A stretch of DNA of 64,000 nt from Phymatolithon calcareum (lineage: Eukaryota > Rhodophyta > Florideophyceae > Hapalidiales). Position 1 is the first letter of the stretch. Each line of letters begins with the position of its first letter. The notes beneath the pieces were generated by a model. That model saw only the letters and a program-made list of their open reading frames with translations. It was not told where the DNA came from and made no database searches. The position numbers and the translations under genes were made by a program. The DNA lies in contig OZ345384.1 in assembly GCA_977006965.1 (NCBI GenBank), positions 310,001 through 374,000 of the forward strand. Reading direction: 5' to 3'. Of the stretch, positions 11,702-22,737 are shown piece after piece.

Positions 11702-11854
11702 ATGATGCGCACTGCTACTGTTTTCCTTGCTCTATTTTGCCTTGTGTCCTTGACAAACACCTGCCCTATCCGACGTAACATTTTTCCACGCCTTATTGTT
11801 GTCACCTCTGGAAGAAATCCGACAAAAACTGGAACTCTACGTCGGAGTCGCTGA
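11702..11854 (+). CDS. Candidate 50-residue secreted peptide
   Basis: The ATG-initiated frame encodes 50 residues. The first 20 form a textbook signal peptide: a positive start (MMRT), then a hydrophobic core (ATVFLALFCLVSL), then TNT as a likely cleavage region. The mature part is about 30 residues, Arg-rich and basic, with one Cys and ending RRSR. A TATA box lies at a sensible distance upstream and the leader is short. I recognise no family. The frame is too short to be convincing alone; the support is the combination of signal peptide and core promoter. It may continue in a downstream exon that was separated by the LINE inserted about 240 bases further on. Confidence 0.4.
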   Translation: MMRTATVFLALFCLVSLTNTCPIRRNIFPRLIVVTSGRNPTKTGTLRRSR

Positions 11855-12042
11855 ATATTTCGGCTGCGTCCAGAGACGTATCCCGGAAGAATTTCCGTTC
11901 CTTTTCTCGCCAAGTACATTCGCGGACCGTTACTTTTTTCTGTAAATGGAAAGTCTCCATAGAAGGATGCGCGGTGCCCTGGGACGTGTGTTACAATTTG
12001 CCATGCAATTGAGCATCGGTATGAAAACCCTCCAAAGCTGAC

Positions 12043-14013
12043 ATGATCGAACCTCTTTCGATTGCGGCGCGACGTGTCAGCATTGGTTCAATAAGATTGG
12101 GAACAGTTTCCACTCTGCACGAGCTTGGATCACTGTACGAGAAAGCTTGCAAGGCCCTCAAATCCCCTTGGCTTGCCGGAAGAAAACCGCGAGGAGGAAG
12201 ATTCACAAGGTACTGGGACCTCGAGCTAGACAGAGTGGCTTATAAACGATCCCGCTTGTTTCGGAATGCCAAACTCACGAACGATCCTGACGACTGGCAA
12301 GAGTACCGAAAAGTACATAAGACCATCAGGAGCAAAGTAACATCGAAAAAACGCAAATGTTTTCAAGAGTTCGTGCAAGACATGTCAAACTCCCCTGCCG
12401 ACAAGGCCACTGCAATGCTGAGTAAAATCTCGAAACGTAAACAAGGTACGTTCTCGAAAAACTCAGCAATGGGCATCCAATTGGAACCGGAAGAATTTCT
12501 AGCTCACGCTCATACTATCTCATTCACACTCGAAGACCATGAGATGGAGAAACTAGCTTTTGACGTCACCCCAGAACTAGAAGAAGAAATTGCAGCGGCC
12601 ATTCATCGGGCCCCAAAACGAAAAGCCGCTGGAGCCGATGGAATTTTCTCAGAAATGTTCCAAGCCTCGCCTGAGCTATCTGCGAAACTTATCATATCCT
12701 TCTGGAGGGCATGTGGTCGCGTGAAAGAAACTCCCAGCCTCTGGAACTTGATCAAGCTTCTCCCGTTCTACAAGAAAGGCGACCCAAGAGACCCCGCAAA
12801 CTACAGACCGATAGCCCTTCTATCGCATACAAGGAAAATCATAGAGAGCGCACTGGATAAAATCCTGAGAAAATACTACGGCTTCAATAAGATCCAAACC
12901 GGCTTCAGGAAGGGCTCTGGACGCCCGGATGCCATATTGCACACCATTGCGGCAATCAAAAATTGTCACAGGAACATTGCCGTTCTCGACCTTTCGAAGG
13001 CTTTCGACACCATGCCAAGACACGTTCTATCTCGACTACTCAAGAAGGGGCTTCCTGCAACACTGGTCTCATTGGTTATGTACTTTCTCCAAACTAGCAT
13101 GATCTATACTCCTACGGATGCCCGAAATAATCGGTTTGTAATCAACAAAGGGGTCGCACAAGGATCGACACTATCACCGGCGCTATATAATATCTTCATG
13201 GACGTTCTTGCTGAGAGCTTGTCAAGAATTCCGTTTCATTATTCTAAAAGCCCGGCCACGTTTCTCGCGGACGACGTCATACTTCGCGCTTTTTCCCCAA
13301 TAGGGCTCCAGTTGCCCCTGGACATCGCCTCGGACTGGGCCGCCTCTACCGAGATGGTCTGGAATACAAATGTCGGGAAGAGTTGCGTCATAACTCCCAA
13401 TGGTGCAAACGAAAGCTTCAAATTCGTTCTTGCAAGAAAAGAAATCGAGACTGTGTCCGAAACTACATACCTGGGCATCTCCATATCTTCGATCGGCGTC
13501 ACAGAAACCTCTACGCTTTCCAGAATAGATGCTGCACAGAATCGACTGATGGTTCTAGGAAACATCGGACTCCACGGGAAAGGGTTCGCTCCCTCGACAT
13601 GCCTAAGATTATATAAGGCGCTCGTCCGTCCGATGACAGAGTATCTTCTCCCGTTCGCAGATCTGACGCGTAACATCCTTCACGCACAGGACGCCCTAGA
13701 GAGAAACCTGTTCTCTAGAATGTTCGGAACCTGGTGCAAGAATATGCAGCCCCGCTTTCGAGGAATATGCCGCCTGGAATCCATTCAACTACGCCAAGCG
13801 CATTTGAGCTCCAAGTTCATAACAGCACAGAAATTTCGAAGAAAACAGGCACTTGAGCTTCCCAAGGGCACAACACGACTGGCAATATTGAACGCGACAA
13901 ACGATATGCTTCACAAAGCTCTTCTCTGTACCTCTACAGAGGAATTTGCACGCACCCTAGACGCTACGACAAGCGTAAGCGCAAGAACGCTGAAGAACGC
14001 AAAAGAAGAATAG
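12043..14013 (+). CDS. LINE-C reverse transcriptase, uninterrupted 656-codon frame
   Basis: The frame holds a complete RT: NYRPIALLSHTRK (about residues 256-268), VLDLSKAFDTM (motif A), GVAQGSTLSPALYNIFM (motif B), FLADDVIL (motif C) and TTYLGISI (thumb entry), followed by a C-terminal region of about 180 residues. The target duplication shows the element itself starts at 12094, so the ATG at 12043 and about 17 codons come from flanking DNA fused in frame by chance. The real LINE-C protein started further upstream with an endonuclease that is lost here. It is distinct in sequence from families A and B. Confidence 0.9.
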   Translation: MIEPLSIAARRVSIGSIRLGTVSTLHELGSLYEKACKALKSPWLAGRKPRGGRFTRYWDLELDRVAYKRSRLFRNAKLTNDPDDWQEYRKVHKTIRSKVTSKKRKCFQEFVQDMSNSPADKATAMLSKISKRKQGTFSKNSAMGIQLEPEEFLAHAHTISFTLEDHEMEKLAFDVTPELEEEIAAAIHRAPKRKAAGADGIFSEMFQASPELSAKLIISFWRACGRVKETPSLWNLIKLLPFYKKGDPRDPANYRPIALLSHTRKIIESALDKILRKYYGFNKIQTGFRKGSGRPDAILHTIAAIKNCHRNIAVLDLSKAFDTMPRHVLSRLLKKGLPATLVSLVMYFLQTSMIYTPTDARNNRFVINKGVAQGSTLSPALYNIFMDVLAESLSRIPFHYSKSPATFLADDVILRAFSPIGLQLPLDIASDWAASTEMVWNTNVGKSCVITPNGANESFKFVLARKEIETVSETTYLGISISSIGVTETSTLSRIDAAQNRLMVLGNIGLHGKGFAPSTCLRLYKALVRPMTEYLLPFADLTRNILHAQDALERNLFSRMFGTWCKNMQPRFRGICRLESIQLRQAHLSSKFITAQKFRRKQALELPKGTTRLAILNATNDMLHKALLCTSTEEFARTLDATTSVSARTLKNAKEE

Positions 14014-14369
14014 AAAGCATATCTCCCTTCGAAAGCCACAGGACGGGAGGGCCGGAGACTCCTCAGCCCATCAAGAACGAACTACCACCATTCCTCACCC
14101 TCAAAAAAGCGAAGCACAGGCTTCTTTGCACGCACTGGTTATTTCACCGCTTCCCATATCCTTGGCAAGAACAATCAAGAACTTAATGCCCAAGCAACGA
14201 CTTTCCGATATTCAAAAAGAGATGCTGGAAATGGCAGTTGATACCGTCCAAAGAAAATGTCCGAGATCAAAATTAAAACGTAAGCGAAGGATTGGAGCGC
14301 AACGAAAAGTCTCTAAGGTGCAATGATAATTGACTAAGGGAGCTTCAATAAAACAGAAATCCATCCATC
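12094..14369 (+). mobile_element. LINE family C, 5'-truncated, with 13-bp target duplication
   Basis: CATTGGTTCAATA occurs at 12081-12093 and again at 14370-14382, exactly bounding the element. The element is truncated at its 5' side before the reverse transcriptase, and its 3' end reads GGGAGCTTCAATAAAACAG followed by ATCC repeats. The perfect duplication and the intact coding frame indicate a young insertion. The endonuclease and ORF1 are missing, so it cannot move by itself. Confidence 0.93.
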
Positions 14370-14382
14370 CATTGGTTCAATA

Positions 14383-15415
14383 TGCTGTCTCCCGCAGTAG
14401 AGATCCGCCACTGAGGGTTGCGGGAAAATGCGTAATCAGTAGATTCCTTCTCATTCTAAAAATAAGCGCAGCTATTTGTTTGTATCATATTGTAAGCCGG
14501 CTGTCATGCTGATGTGCAGTTGATGTCTAAACTACATACAACTTTCATTCGTTCTTCATCAGGGCGACAAATAATTTTTTGGTCGCTGACTGGTCGAAAC
14601 ATTTCAAATCTGACCGAGGCACGTAACATGAATTCAAACGCAGATTCTTTTCAGACAGATTCTGTCGCAAAAATGTTGCGCATGTTCTGAAAAACGGATT
14701 CGTTGATTGCGCAGCATTCAACGACACTAGGGAAGAACCGCGCTGTCCAAAGCGAGGTATGGGTTTGAGCTACCGCTGAGCGCAAAAAGTTTCCGACAAG
14801 TGCAATTGAGCTCCCCGGTAGGCGCCCGGAAAGAAGGGCGGAATCGCACAATTTCGACGTGTTTTGCAAAACACGAACCTAAAACAGGTCCACATATGAT
14901 GAGCTTTTTGCAATTTTTTTTGCATGTTCTAAATCTCCATAGCGGTATCTTTCAGAAATTGCAGTGAAATATTGAATTATTTAACTTTCTGTCCAGTTAG
15001 GAACTGTTAAAGTCTACAGAATCTGCACGTTTTGTGAAATGTGTGAACATTTATTTCAAATGCGGATTCCGGAATCTTGTTACGAACGCGTTTTCGATTA
15101 TCGCCCAATCACAGGGCGATTTTTGCACGCATCAGATTTCAGTCCGAGATCATACTGTGTAGATGGTATGATTTCTCAATTCTATTAGATTTCGGAAAGT
15201 GCTGTTTCAACTTTGCCATACTGTACATTTGGGTCGAATAGAAACTTGAAATGTGACATTTTCCTAATTTTACGTCTTATCCCGCAACCCCCTGTACTGG
15301 GTCGCTCCTGAAAATGATATATTGCACAAAATGCGTCGTCACGTTACGGTGCATTTATCTCGTGTCCTCGATTTGCGACACGCAAAATGTGCAAATCGCG
15401 CGGCATTTGGTCATA
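14383..15415. other. No gene recognised
   Basis: AT-rich sequence. A stretch at about 15300-15345, read on the minus strand (ATCATTTTCAGGAGCGACCC), matches with few changes 17908-17935 on the plus strand (ATCATTTTCAGGAGTGACCC), so the pair forms a degenerate inverted repeat around the two pogo-type elements. I see no protein-coding signal. Confidence 0.35.
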
Positions 15416-16725
15416 CAGTCAACCCTCGATAACTGGATGGCTTCAGTCGGAGAGTCAGAAATCCAGATATCGAGGATATTCCAGGAGTAAATTCATATCA
15501 TATCGCAAAGACTACACGTGTGGCTCAGCAGTACATGTGGCAGAGGCAGCAGACGTGTAGTTGCTGCAATCGATGCCGACACACTGCGCGAATCTGAGAA
15601 TCCAGGGAGGAGAGAAGCGGATGGTGATGCGATAGTATAACTTTCAATAGTTGCAATTGTTGACGGCATTATGCTCGTGGGAACTGTCCGGCCCGAAACT
15701 GCAACATCACTGGAGGATCATGGTGACACCGATGTATTAGTGTATATCTGCGTAACTGTTCCACATGCGTACAGTATGAACCAGCTGTGGCAGATAAAGT
15801 GCTTGAAGCGTGTATAACGTTGGAGAATCTGACGAGCAGTCAGGTGGTATCACGCTTTTGTAACCGCGGTCAGAGCTAGGAATATGGACGCCATTGGCAG
15901 CGACAGATTTCACGCAGAGGATACAGAGGAGCTAGTCACACTGGATGATGCAACAATAAGCCCAAAAACGCCTGGAGAGCTTTTCGAAGATGGCGACGGA
16001 CCGACCGGAAAGTCACGAAAGTAGATGGATGCTCCGCGGATAACAGAGATACAGAGGGGCTTGCGCAGGCCCGATGTAGCAGGGATAACTAGTATTCGCA
16101 TGCTAATTGCCGACATACTTGCTTACGCTGAAAACCTGGATTGCAAGGAACAGATTGGTGATACAATTGTAGAAATTCTCACATTTGCAGCTGTGGATGG
16201 GGCGGCACTAAATAGATTGGGGTTTCCATGACTTCAGAGGGCTGCTGGAGCGTAAGTGATGCTTTAAAGAGCTGGGTCGCTGATGACGTTATCCCTATTC
16301 GAAGATTATGTGGTAGCTAAAATCGTGTTCGACGGCATTGCCGGGATCGAGATTGCTACCACTATGGAGGGCTGAATGCTGGCGCAGTGTCAACAATCAT
16401 CGTAGAAGTGATCGGTAATAAGATACGCGTACACTCGAGCACTCTTACCAGGGTGTGGCAGCCATGGTGATAGAGGTCTGTGCCTTCCTACATTATGTGG
16501 ACAAGTGGTAACGTGCAGAATATGCTCCGTGGCATGTACTCAATATTTTATATATTTTTATGGTATGCTCCGTGCATCGACTGCCAGGATATTCTACTAA
16601 AGGAGCATTCTGAATATATTAAAATTTCGATAAATTTTGGGCTAAACGGTATTCGTGGACGCACGCAATATTCTAAAAACCGAGGTTATACGCTTAAAGA
16701 GGATCCAGTTATCGAGGGTTGACTG
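15416..16725 (+). mobile_element. 1.31-kb pogo-type element with TA duplication
   Basis: The left end CAGTCAACCCTCGATAACTG and the right end read inward are identical over about 23 bases, and TA flanks both sides (15414-15415, 16726-16727). CAGTC ends with TA duplication are typical of the pogo/Tigger branch of Tc1/mariner. Inside, the plus strand at 15890-16230 reads as an acidic stretch followed by a helix with LAYAEN, which resembles the C-terminal tail of pogo-type transposases, but no catalytic core is present. It is therefore a non-autonomous or deeply decayed copy. Confidence 0.8.
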
Positions 16726-16727
16726 TA

Positions 16728-17483
16728 GAGCTTCCCTCTGTGAACCAAATGTGTTCTACGACACATTTCTATCATTTTCGCTACGGCGCGTTTGTCTCAG
16801 TCGGAGTAGTGCAGTGATATGCCTCATGCACTTCATCCATGGGTGATCAGAAAGATGCGCTGCAGCTTAGAAGAGTAGATCCTCGTCCATGCTATGCAAG
16901 TACGTAATAATATTCTAGCTGGATCTTGACGAGCTTGAGAAGCGCACATTGATGCCGTTATTCCGAAGAGCAAGCAGAGGACCATCTCAGATCCGCGTGT
17001 CCTCCCCCATGTCAACACCAAGCCCAAACATATTTCTGCGCTCATTGAGCGCGGCCTCCCGCGACCATGCGGTTCTGCGTGCAGACGTCGAATAGCCCCT
17101 TCAGTTGAATAGGGTGAGTACTTGTTGCACAGAGTGGCATACCTTACAAGTATAATGCGATTAACGAGCGCTCGCAACCCGATCCGAAAAGCGTGCGAAA
17201 AGCAGACATATGGGGATGCTGCAGAGCTCTTCGGGAGATTCCTCGGTCACGGAGCCGGCGGGCGTGCAGGGACATTCGGTACCGCATGGGTCCATTTGCG
17301 ATCCTTCGCTGCAGATGCCGTTTATGCAGCAGAATGCATAATAGAGGGATAATCAATCCCATTCTTACCGAACTTGTTTGAGGACCAGATGGAGATAGAC
17401 AGCTCTGCTTTTCAACGCCATGAGTAAAGGGGAAAGCCGAACTGACGAAAGAACACTCGAGAAGAGACATCTTCGTGTATTCA
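16728..17483. other. No gene recognised
   Basis: Several overlapping short frames occur on both strands, none with a recognisable motif or consistent start. Confidence 0.3.
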
Positions 17484-17775
17484 TTACAATGACATAGTAC
17501 TTATTTCGTCTAGCACCACAAAGCCTTCTCCGTGCAACGAATCTATGGATCTACCTATAATTTCTTCACTTTCCCCTCTCCCTTCGAGTGAACGTTTAAA
17601 ATTTAATAGTTTCCTGGAGTACTTTACAGCCCGCCTGATTACCCTTTGGAGAATTATACTGCTCCAAAACCCCTCGGTCTCCAGCGGTGTGATGTAATAC
17701 TTGTACTCTTCAGCACCAAAGTGAGGGCCCATGTCGGATGCTTTGGGCACTATAAGCACCCAAAATAGGACATCA
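17484..17775 (-). repeat. Dispersed coding-like repeat, copy 1 (family also at 63.2 kb)
   Basis: Read on the minus strand, the segment matches 63243-63373 plus 63849-64000 on the plus strand. The shared frame reads VLIVPKASDM, FGAEEYKYY, VIRRAVKYSRKL and SLEGRGESEE, then SIDSLHGEGFVVL here against SIDSFHGEGFIVL there. Because the reading frame is kept, the repeat is likely the remnant of a transposon protein that I cannot assign. The homology starts abruptly at TCCTATTTTGGGTGC in both copies. Copy 1 is uninterrupted, whereas copy 2 carries a LINE end. Confidence 0.65.
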
Positions 17776-18120
17776 AATCAATTAATATTTTGGTTCCGTA
17801 ACGGAATTGTTTGACACAAAATGCGACAATGTTTTCAGGGCTCCACAATTAGGCGTGCGCGTGGCAGCGGAATACATTTGCACAATTTGCGTACTGTTTT
17901 GCGTCTCTGCAATTTATCATTTTCAGGAGTGACCCACAGTATTCTGTAATCGTCAAGAGACACACAAAGAAAGGTCATCCCCTCGTCGGTCACTCTCCCT
18001 CAAACGTTTACCGCCGACAAGTCTAAGTGCATTAGAATAGAATTATCGCGCACCAAAGAGGTGCTACTGCTTTGACGTTCCGTGAAGGGGAGAGAAAGGA
18101 CCCGCCGTTGGGAGGATATA
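17776..18120. other. No gene recognised
   Basis: This contains the right-hand partner (about 17900-17945) of the degenerate inverted repeat mentioned at 15300. Nothing else is supported. Confidence 0.3.
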
Positions 18121-18527
18121 CAGTCAAGTCTCTCTATAAGCAACCCTTTTGAAAGAAAAACCTGCAATTAAGCAACGACAACTCGCCGACGAAGTCCGTA
18201 TACGCCTAAAAATATACAAATTAAAGGTTTTATTGCAACGTGCAATAACGCAAGATTCCCGAGAGCTACCCTTTCTTTTAGGTACTTTTTTGATACTCCA
18301 TGTTGCAGAAGCAGTCTCTATTTGCTTCAATACATCGCCTGTAAGCCATTTATTGCAGCTTCCAGCCCTCTCTCCTTTGATCACATCGGCCCACAGTACC
18401 TGCCTACTGTAGTTTCTTGGACCGATACTGTAATAATCCGATATGATAGAGCCTCTTCATTTGCAATACCTGTATAAATGCAAACGAAATTCCTGCCCGA
18501 CGTTTTGCTTATAGAGGGGTTTGACTG
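18121..18527. mobile_element. 407-bp pogo-type MITE with TA duplication
   Basis: The left end CAGTCAAGTCTCTCTATAAG and the right end read inward, CAGTCAAACCCCTCTATAAG, form an imperfect 26-bp inverted repeat, and TA flanks both sides. No transposase is encoded. The ends resemble but differ from those of the 1.31-kb element at 15416, so this belongs to a second pogo-type family. Confidence 0.85.
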
Positions 18528-18529
18528 TA

Positions 18530-20040
18530 GCCGTTTGAGGCAAAGTGCTGCTCGTGCCGTTCGCACTTGGCAACTCAGTGGGCTCTCACCATCCCAATAT
18601 GACAGTTCAAGTTATCCAATTTCGGTACTCGTATGATATGAATCCAATACTGCATCCATGAGATAAAATCTTTATTTTCATTACAATTTTACAAATTAAT
18701 TCTCATTACAGTCCAGTAGCCTCTCCTCCGAACTGCAGTCCAGTCAAGAGGCTACTGAAAAGATGAGTCAAGTCGTGTCATGGTGACACCAAGTCCATTA
18801 TGATTGTGCTGATGGGCGCGATGATGCAGACACCTCACTAAATGTATAAAGCGCATTTCAATCATTTTAATAAAGATTTGCGCGGATCAAACTTGGATGC
18901 ATCACTCAATTGTTGCATAATGATGATGATGATGCAAAAATTGAGTGATGTCAGGGAATAGGGATCGAACCCTATCTCTGATAAATTTCCTGCTTTTCAC
19001 CATAATTCACAAACAAGTTGCTGAATTCTCTAACTCAGTTGCCCAATGAGAACTCCGAAACATTTTCATTTTTGCCCGCCTTAAAGTGCACGGCACGCAT
19101 ATTCTGATACGAAATCTGCTCTACGTGACATCCTTTGCCTTGAAAACGTTTTCGGGAAACCCGCCACAACCGTCACGCAAACTGCTTCCCGCCCCCAGTA
19201 TGATATCGCCCTCCAGCTCAGTCCGCCAGCGGATAGATTCTCCATGAGATCTGCTCCCCGCGCATGGGAACGCATGTCTACGATAGTAGGCGAATCGTGA
19301 CGAATTTTGCTGTCCGCCTCTCGCACCTACTCTGTCCTATTGGATGCTCTTCGGTTTTGAGATATCTTCTTCCTCATCTGTTGCGCTGTTCCCCACGCGT
19401 CTTAATTTTTTTACACAGGTTGGTGATACAGGCGTTTTAGATGGTGTGGAGACATGGTGGGCGGTGCAAGAGTTGTAAACTTTAGACATGCGTAGAGATA
19501 GTACCTGTTGTAACCTCTGATGAGAGACGGTAGACCTCAGCAAGTGCAAAGTAATGCACTGATAGGCGTACATAATTCTTCGAGGTAGGTTCTATTTCTA
19601 ATCTGCATTGTTGATGTTTACCGTAATGATGCAAAGTTGAGAACACAGAAACCCTGAACTTAGATGGCACGCGATGGCCAACTCACCAATTTCAGAGGAG
19701 CATATTTTCTGTGAGATGAGATGGCAAATTACAAACCAAGAAAAACTACAGAGGAATCGTGGCGGATAAATAAAACTGAACAGGAATACCGCAAAGCGAA
19801 TCACATGGTCAACGGTGATGGTACCTGAAAACGAAACGAATTGTCGTGCAGAAGAAAAATAATGCTGAAGACATCTTGATAAATAAGCCTAGTAGAATAG
19901 TTACGAAGATGACCAAGACCTCTGAAGAAAGCGATGAGTTACGACGGTGGACGCAGTGAGATATAGTGTAGCCGAAGAATAAAACGCAAAAGTCGTTAAA
20001 AAGAGTGTACAGCAAGATAGAAAGTCACAAACAATTCATT
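18530..20040. other. Mostly unassigned, AT-rich
   Basis: Apart from the tRNA-like stretch near 18955 I see only short hydrophobic frames that follow from the AT-rich composition (for example 19598-20015, minus). No gene is supported. Confidence 0.3.
18920..19055 (-). repeat. Possible tRNA-derived SINE
   Basis: On the minus strand a box-B sequence GGTTCGATCCC (18961-18972 region) lies about 60 bases downstream of an A-box-like GAGTTAGAGAATTC, as in tRNA-headed SINEs. About 25 bases further on comes a CAT-repeat tail (18921-18936). The T-arm lacks one loop base and pairs only partly, so it is not a functional tRNA. No second copy was found in this window. Confidence 0.3.
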
Positions 20041-21015
20041 TTAAGTAAGCCAAGCTGATGTGCATAACATACGCTCAAATTCATCATCTGAGAAATCAGA
20101 GCAAAACATTGGAAGAACATCAGGAACAAGTTCTGTAGGCAAAGTGCCCAAACTTTTCGCCTGTGGTACAAAAGTATCATCGAATGAGCTTTGCGACATT
20201 CGCAACACAGCTGCAAAATCAGAGTCGTATAATTCAGGATTGACCAAAGCGTCTCGTTCAGGACACGAACCTATTCCACGCAACGAAGAGTCGAGGTCTG
20301 CATGAATACCGCAACGGTTTGTGCGACACGTACGGTAGTCGTAGTACACACCTCCGCTTGTAGAATGTACTTCATATATACCCTTGCAAGGGCGACGGCG
20401 GCAGCCTCGGAGGCGTACACAATGCGTGGAGTGGGCAATCGCCGGCGACTTTTGATAGTTTTTTTCGGTTTAGATCCCGGTTTCTTATCCTTTCCTTTGT
20501 AAACTTCACAATCCGGATGTTGAAAGATAGCGCAAAACATTCTTGCGAAGCGGGGCGGCATTACCGGCAATCTTTCGCCGTTCACGTCAGTTCCAAATTG
20601 TTACGTGAACGTTGAGCTCACCGGCTGTGGGACTCGTTCCAGTGGTGCTAGATATAGAGAGAGAATCTGAACTCACTTCCGAGGTAGTAGTGGAGAATGG
20701 AAAACCGGGAAACGCATTCTTGTTGGATGAATTGGCGACGGAAATGTGGGCGAGATCACCACTGTCCGTGCAGGGCGGGGAAAGGTCGGACAACTCCGAG
20801 GATGAAGCGCACAAAGGGGAGGAGAGAGTCATTTCGGACACGCGGTTGAGCGGCACGTCCTCTAAATGCATGGTACGGATGGCGAGTGGTCGTGAAGGAT
20901 GAGTGTTGCGGAGAGTGAGAGTTACGAAATTGGGATTTATAAGACTTGCAAAAATTACGACTACAGTATGTAATCGGGCGTGGCACAGGGCACGTGATAT
21001 GTTTATGTGCTGCAA
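20041..21015 (-). CDS. Unrecognised host-like gene in two or three frames
   Basis: Three successive minus-strand frames lie end to end: 21015-20587 (Ser/Thr/Pro-rich, with MHLEDVPLN), 20585-20271 (basic, with MPPRFARMFCAIFQHPDC, then a Lys-rich stretch and an Ala-rich helix) and 20349-20041 (acidic, with LPTELVPDVLPMFCSDF). Frame changes between them could be introns or indels. A possible GT...AG pair inside 20290-20345 does not change frame and so does not settle it. Amino-acid composition looks coding, but no family is recognised and no start is secure. Confidence 0.35.
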
Positions 21016-21231
21016 TAGTTGTTTCCTGAGGGTGTGTGTTTGTTTGTGTGGTGTGGATGGATATTATCAAATCAGTGGATGCATGTGGGAGGGAAGGGCA
21101 GTGGAGGCGTTAAGCAGTACAGTACAGTAGAAATAAGGCCGTTCCATACCGTACAAACTAGGTTTGTGTTTGTACGGTTGTCATATGTTATCTATCGCTG
21201 ATTGGCTGCACCCAATTTTGTTGCTTACAGA

Positions 21232-21549
21232 AATTCAAATAATTCAGATCAGATTCTAACTTCTTGGTACAAGTTGCGCGGCCGAATTTCTGTCTTCCAA
21301 CTTGTACGGCGTCTGATGTACCGCATTGTTGCTCGGTACTATCAAAAATATTGCACCTTTGATACCCGTACTAAATGCTCACCGCAGGAGATCTGGAGCT
21401 ACTATTACGGCGTCTCGTACTCGCCGCCATACCCTCTCTACTCACGAAATCGCCGGGGCACTCTAGAGATGAGAAGCGATGATGAACGCAGTCGCCCATG
21501 CGGCTTGCTGGTAGATGACGCTTTTCCCCGTGAACGGGAGAAGACATAG
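21232..21549 (+). CDS. Possible exon of an unrecognised gene
   Basis: An open frame of about 105 codons follows a plausible splice acceptor (TTGTTGCTTACAG, ending 21231). It contains a Tyr/Arg-rich helix-like stretch (SVFQLVRRLMYRIVARYY) and SPQEIWSYYYG, and ends at TAG 21547. It has no ATG near its beginning, so an upstream exon would be needed. A slight likeness of the IW segment to EAF7/MRGBP proteins is too weak to claim. It lies divergent to the minus-strand frames ending near 21015. Confidence 0.3.
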   Translation, partial: NSNNSDQILTSWYKLRGRISVFQLVRRLMYRIVARYYQKYCTFDTRTKCSPQEIWSYYYGVSYSPPYPLYSRNRRGTLEMRSDDERSRPCGLLVDDAFPREREKT

Positions 21550-22111
21550 AACGAGCACTTTCTTGTTGGCACCTTGCCCGATTCTAGGGAGCATGTTTTG
21601 GCATGGCACCGCTAACTCTGTGCTGTGTCTGAACCGCCGTTGTCTTTCGGTGTGATTCGGCACCGCCAAAGATTCGTGAATATTAGGTCCCTGTCCGTTA
21701 GGCGGACGCTTTCAGGTATCACCATTCGTGCAAATGCATTGAGCAGTGTAGGTTCGAAATTCCAGGCGTAGTGGTACAGTATTTCAGGTTGGGTAAAGGC
21801 AAGAGTAGGAAGTTCTGGCTCCGAAGATTCTTTCATAGCGCCAGACAGAAACGCGCGAGCCACGTCAAGATGCTGGTCAGGAGCCTGCGCTTCCCCTGTG
21901 GGTTCAACACTGAAAGCGTCATAACAACTACAGCGTTGACCGCGCGGGAGAGAGTAGAAGCCTAGTATCAGGTGAAAAGATCTGGCGCGAAAACGTCAGC
22001 ACAATGGAAGCAATTCAAGCGTTCAAGTCGCATGCAACGGTTTGGAAGCGACGTACAAGTTACATGAGCTTACAGAATCGAGTTATGATCTCGGTACAAG
22101 ATGCAAGTTGA

Positions 22112-22328
22112 GGGCCGATGAACGAATAGTTCCCAACAGCGAAAATGGGAAAAAGAGAAATTGGGAACGCAAGTACGTCCAATAGAATACCTGCATTTGT
22201 GAAATTTTTCTTCTTTTGCCTCCTTTTGGTTCAAATTCCACAAGTGCACGTATTCTATTGGACATATTGGCGTTCGCATTTTCTCAATTTCCCATTTTCC
22301 CGGTTGGGAACTATTCGTTCATCGGCCC
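22112..22328. mobile_element. 217-bp foldback MITE, PIF/Harbinger-like, TGA duplication
   Basis: The two halves are near-complete reverse complements (arms about 95 bases with some mismatches), starting GGGCCGATGAACGAATAGTT and ending with its complement. TGA stands at 22109-22111 and again at 22329-22331. Ends starting GGGCC with a 3-bp duplication suit the PIF/Harbinger superfamily, of which decayed transposases exist at 56.5 and 61.7 kb. Short open frames across it are artefacts of the palindrome. Confidence 0.85.
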
Positions 22329-22517
22329 TGAGAATGACCAGTACGGAACGGGCCTAAATATAGCAAATTAGAATTTTGCATGATGAAGTGAATCAATGCT
22401 TGTCAATTGACCACAATACAAATGAAGCCCACAGAAGGGCAAGGCAAGGACAGGGTGAGTGTAACGGCACGGTGCGGGCACATTTTGCTGGGTTAGTTTT
22501 TAGAGATGTGTCGCATA

Positions 22518-22550
22518 CACACGGGCCGTAATAGTGCTACGGCCCGTGTG
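22518..22550. repeat. Perfect 13-bp GC-rich hairpin
   Basis: The arms 22518-22530 and 22538-22550 are exact reverse complements around a 7-base loop. No T-run follows and no gene ends here, so a terminator role is not suggested. Confidence 0.7.
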
Positions 22551-22737
22551 CGATCATATTATTATCAGGCGAATGCTATGGGCGGGAGTATCACTAAGCT
22601 ATTGTCATACCGATTTTTGGGATTTGTGTCTACAGTGTGTGTTTGATATAACTTTGCAGGGATGAAATTGCTTCATGAAAATGAGAATGAAAGTTGAGAA
22701 TATGGCCCTCCTTGCCCGAACATTGCGAGCTTGTAAT

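Noticed and set aside
11482-11919. 145-codon minus-strand frame
   Set aside because: It runs antisense through the better supported secreted-peptide gene and shows no motif.
16833-17470. Overlapping frames on both strands
   Set aside because: No motif, no consistent start, mutual overlap.
18955-19055. Functional tRNA gene
   Set aside because: The B box is present, but the T-loop is one base short and the acceptor and D arms do not pair properly.
21145-21180. CCGTACAAAC...GTTTGTACGG hairpin as a terminator or attachment site
   Set aside because: A 10-bp stem without a U-run, in eukaryotic DNA with no integrase gene nearby.
21232-21549. EAF7/MRGBP chromatin protein
   Set aside because: Only the short IW-containing segment is similar and the order of conserved residues does not fit.
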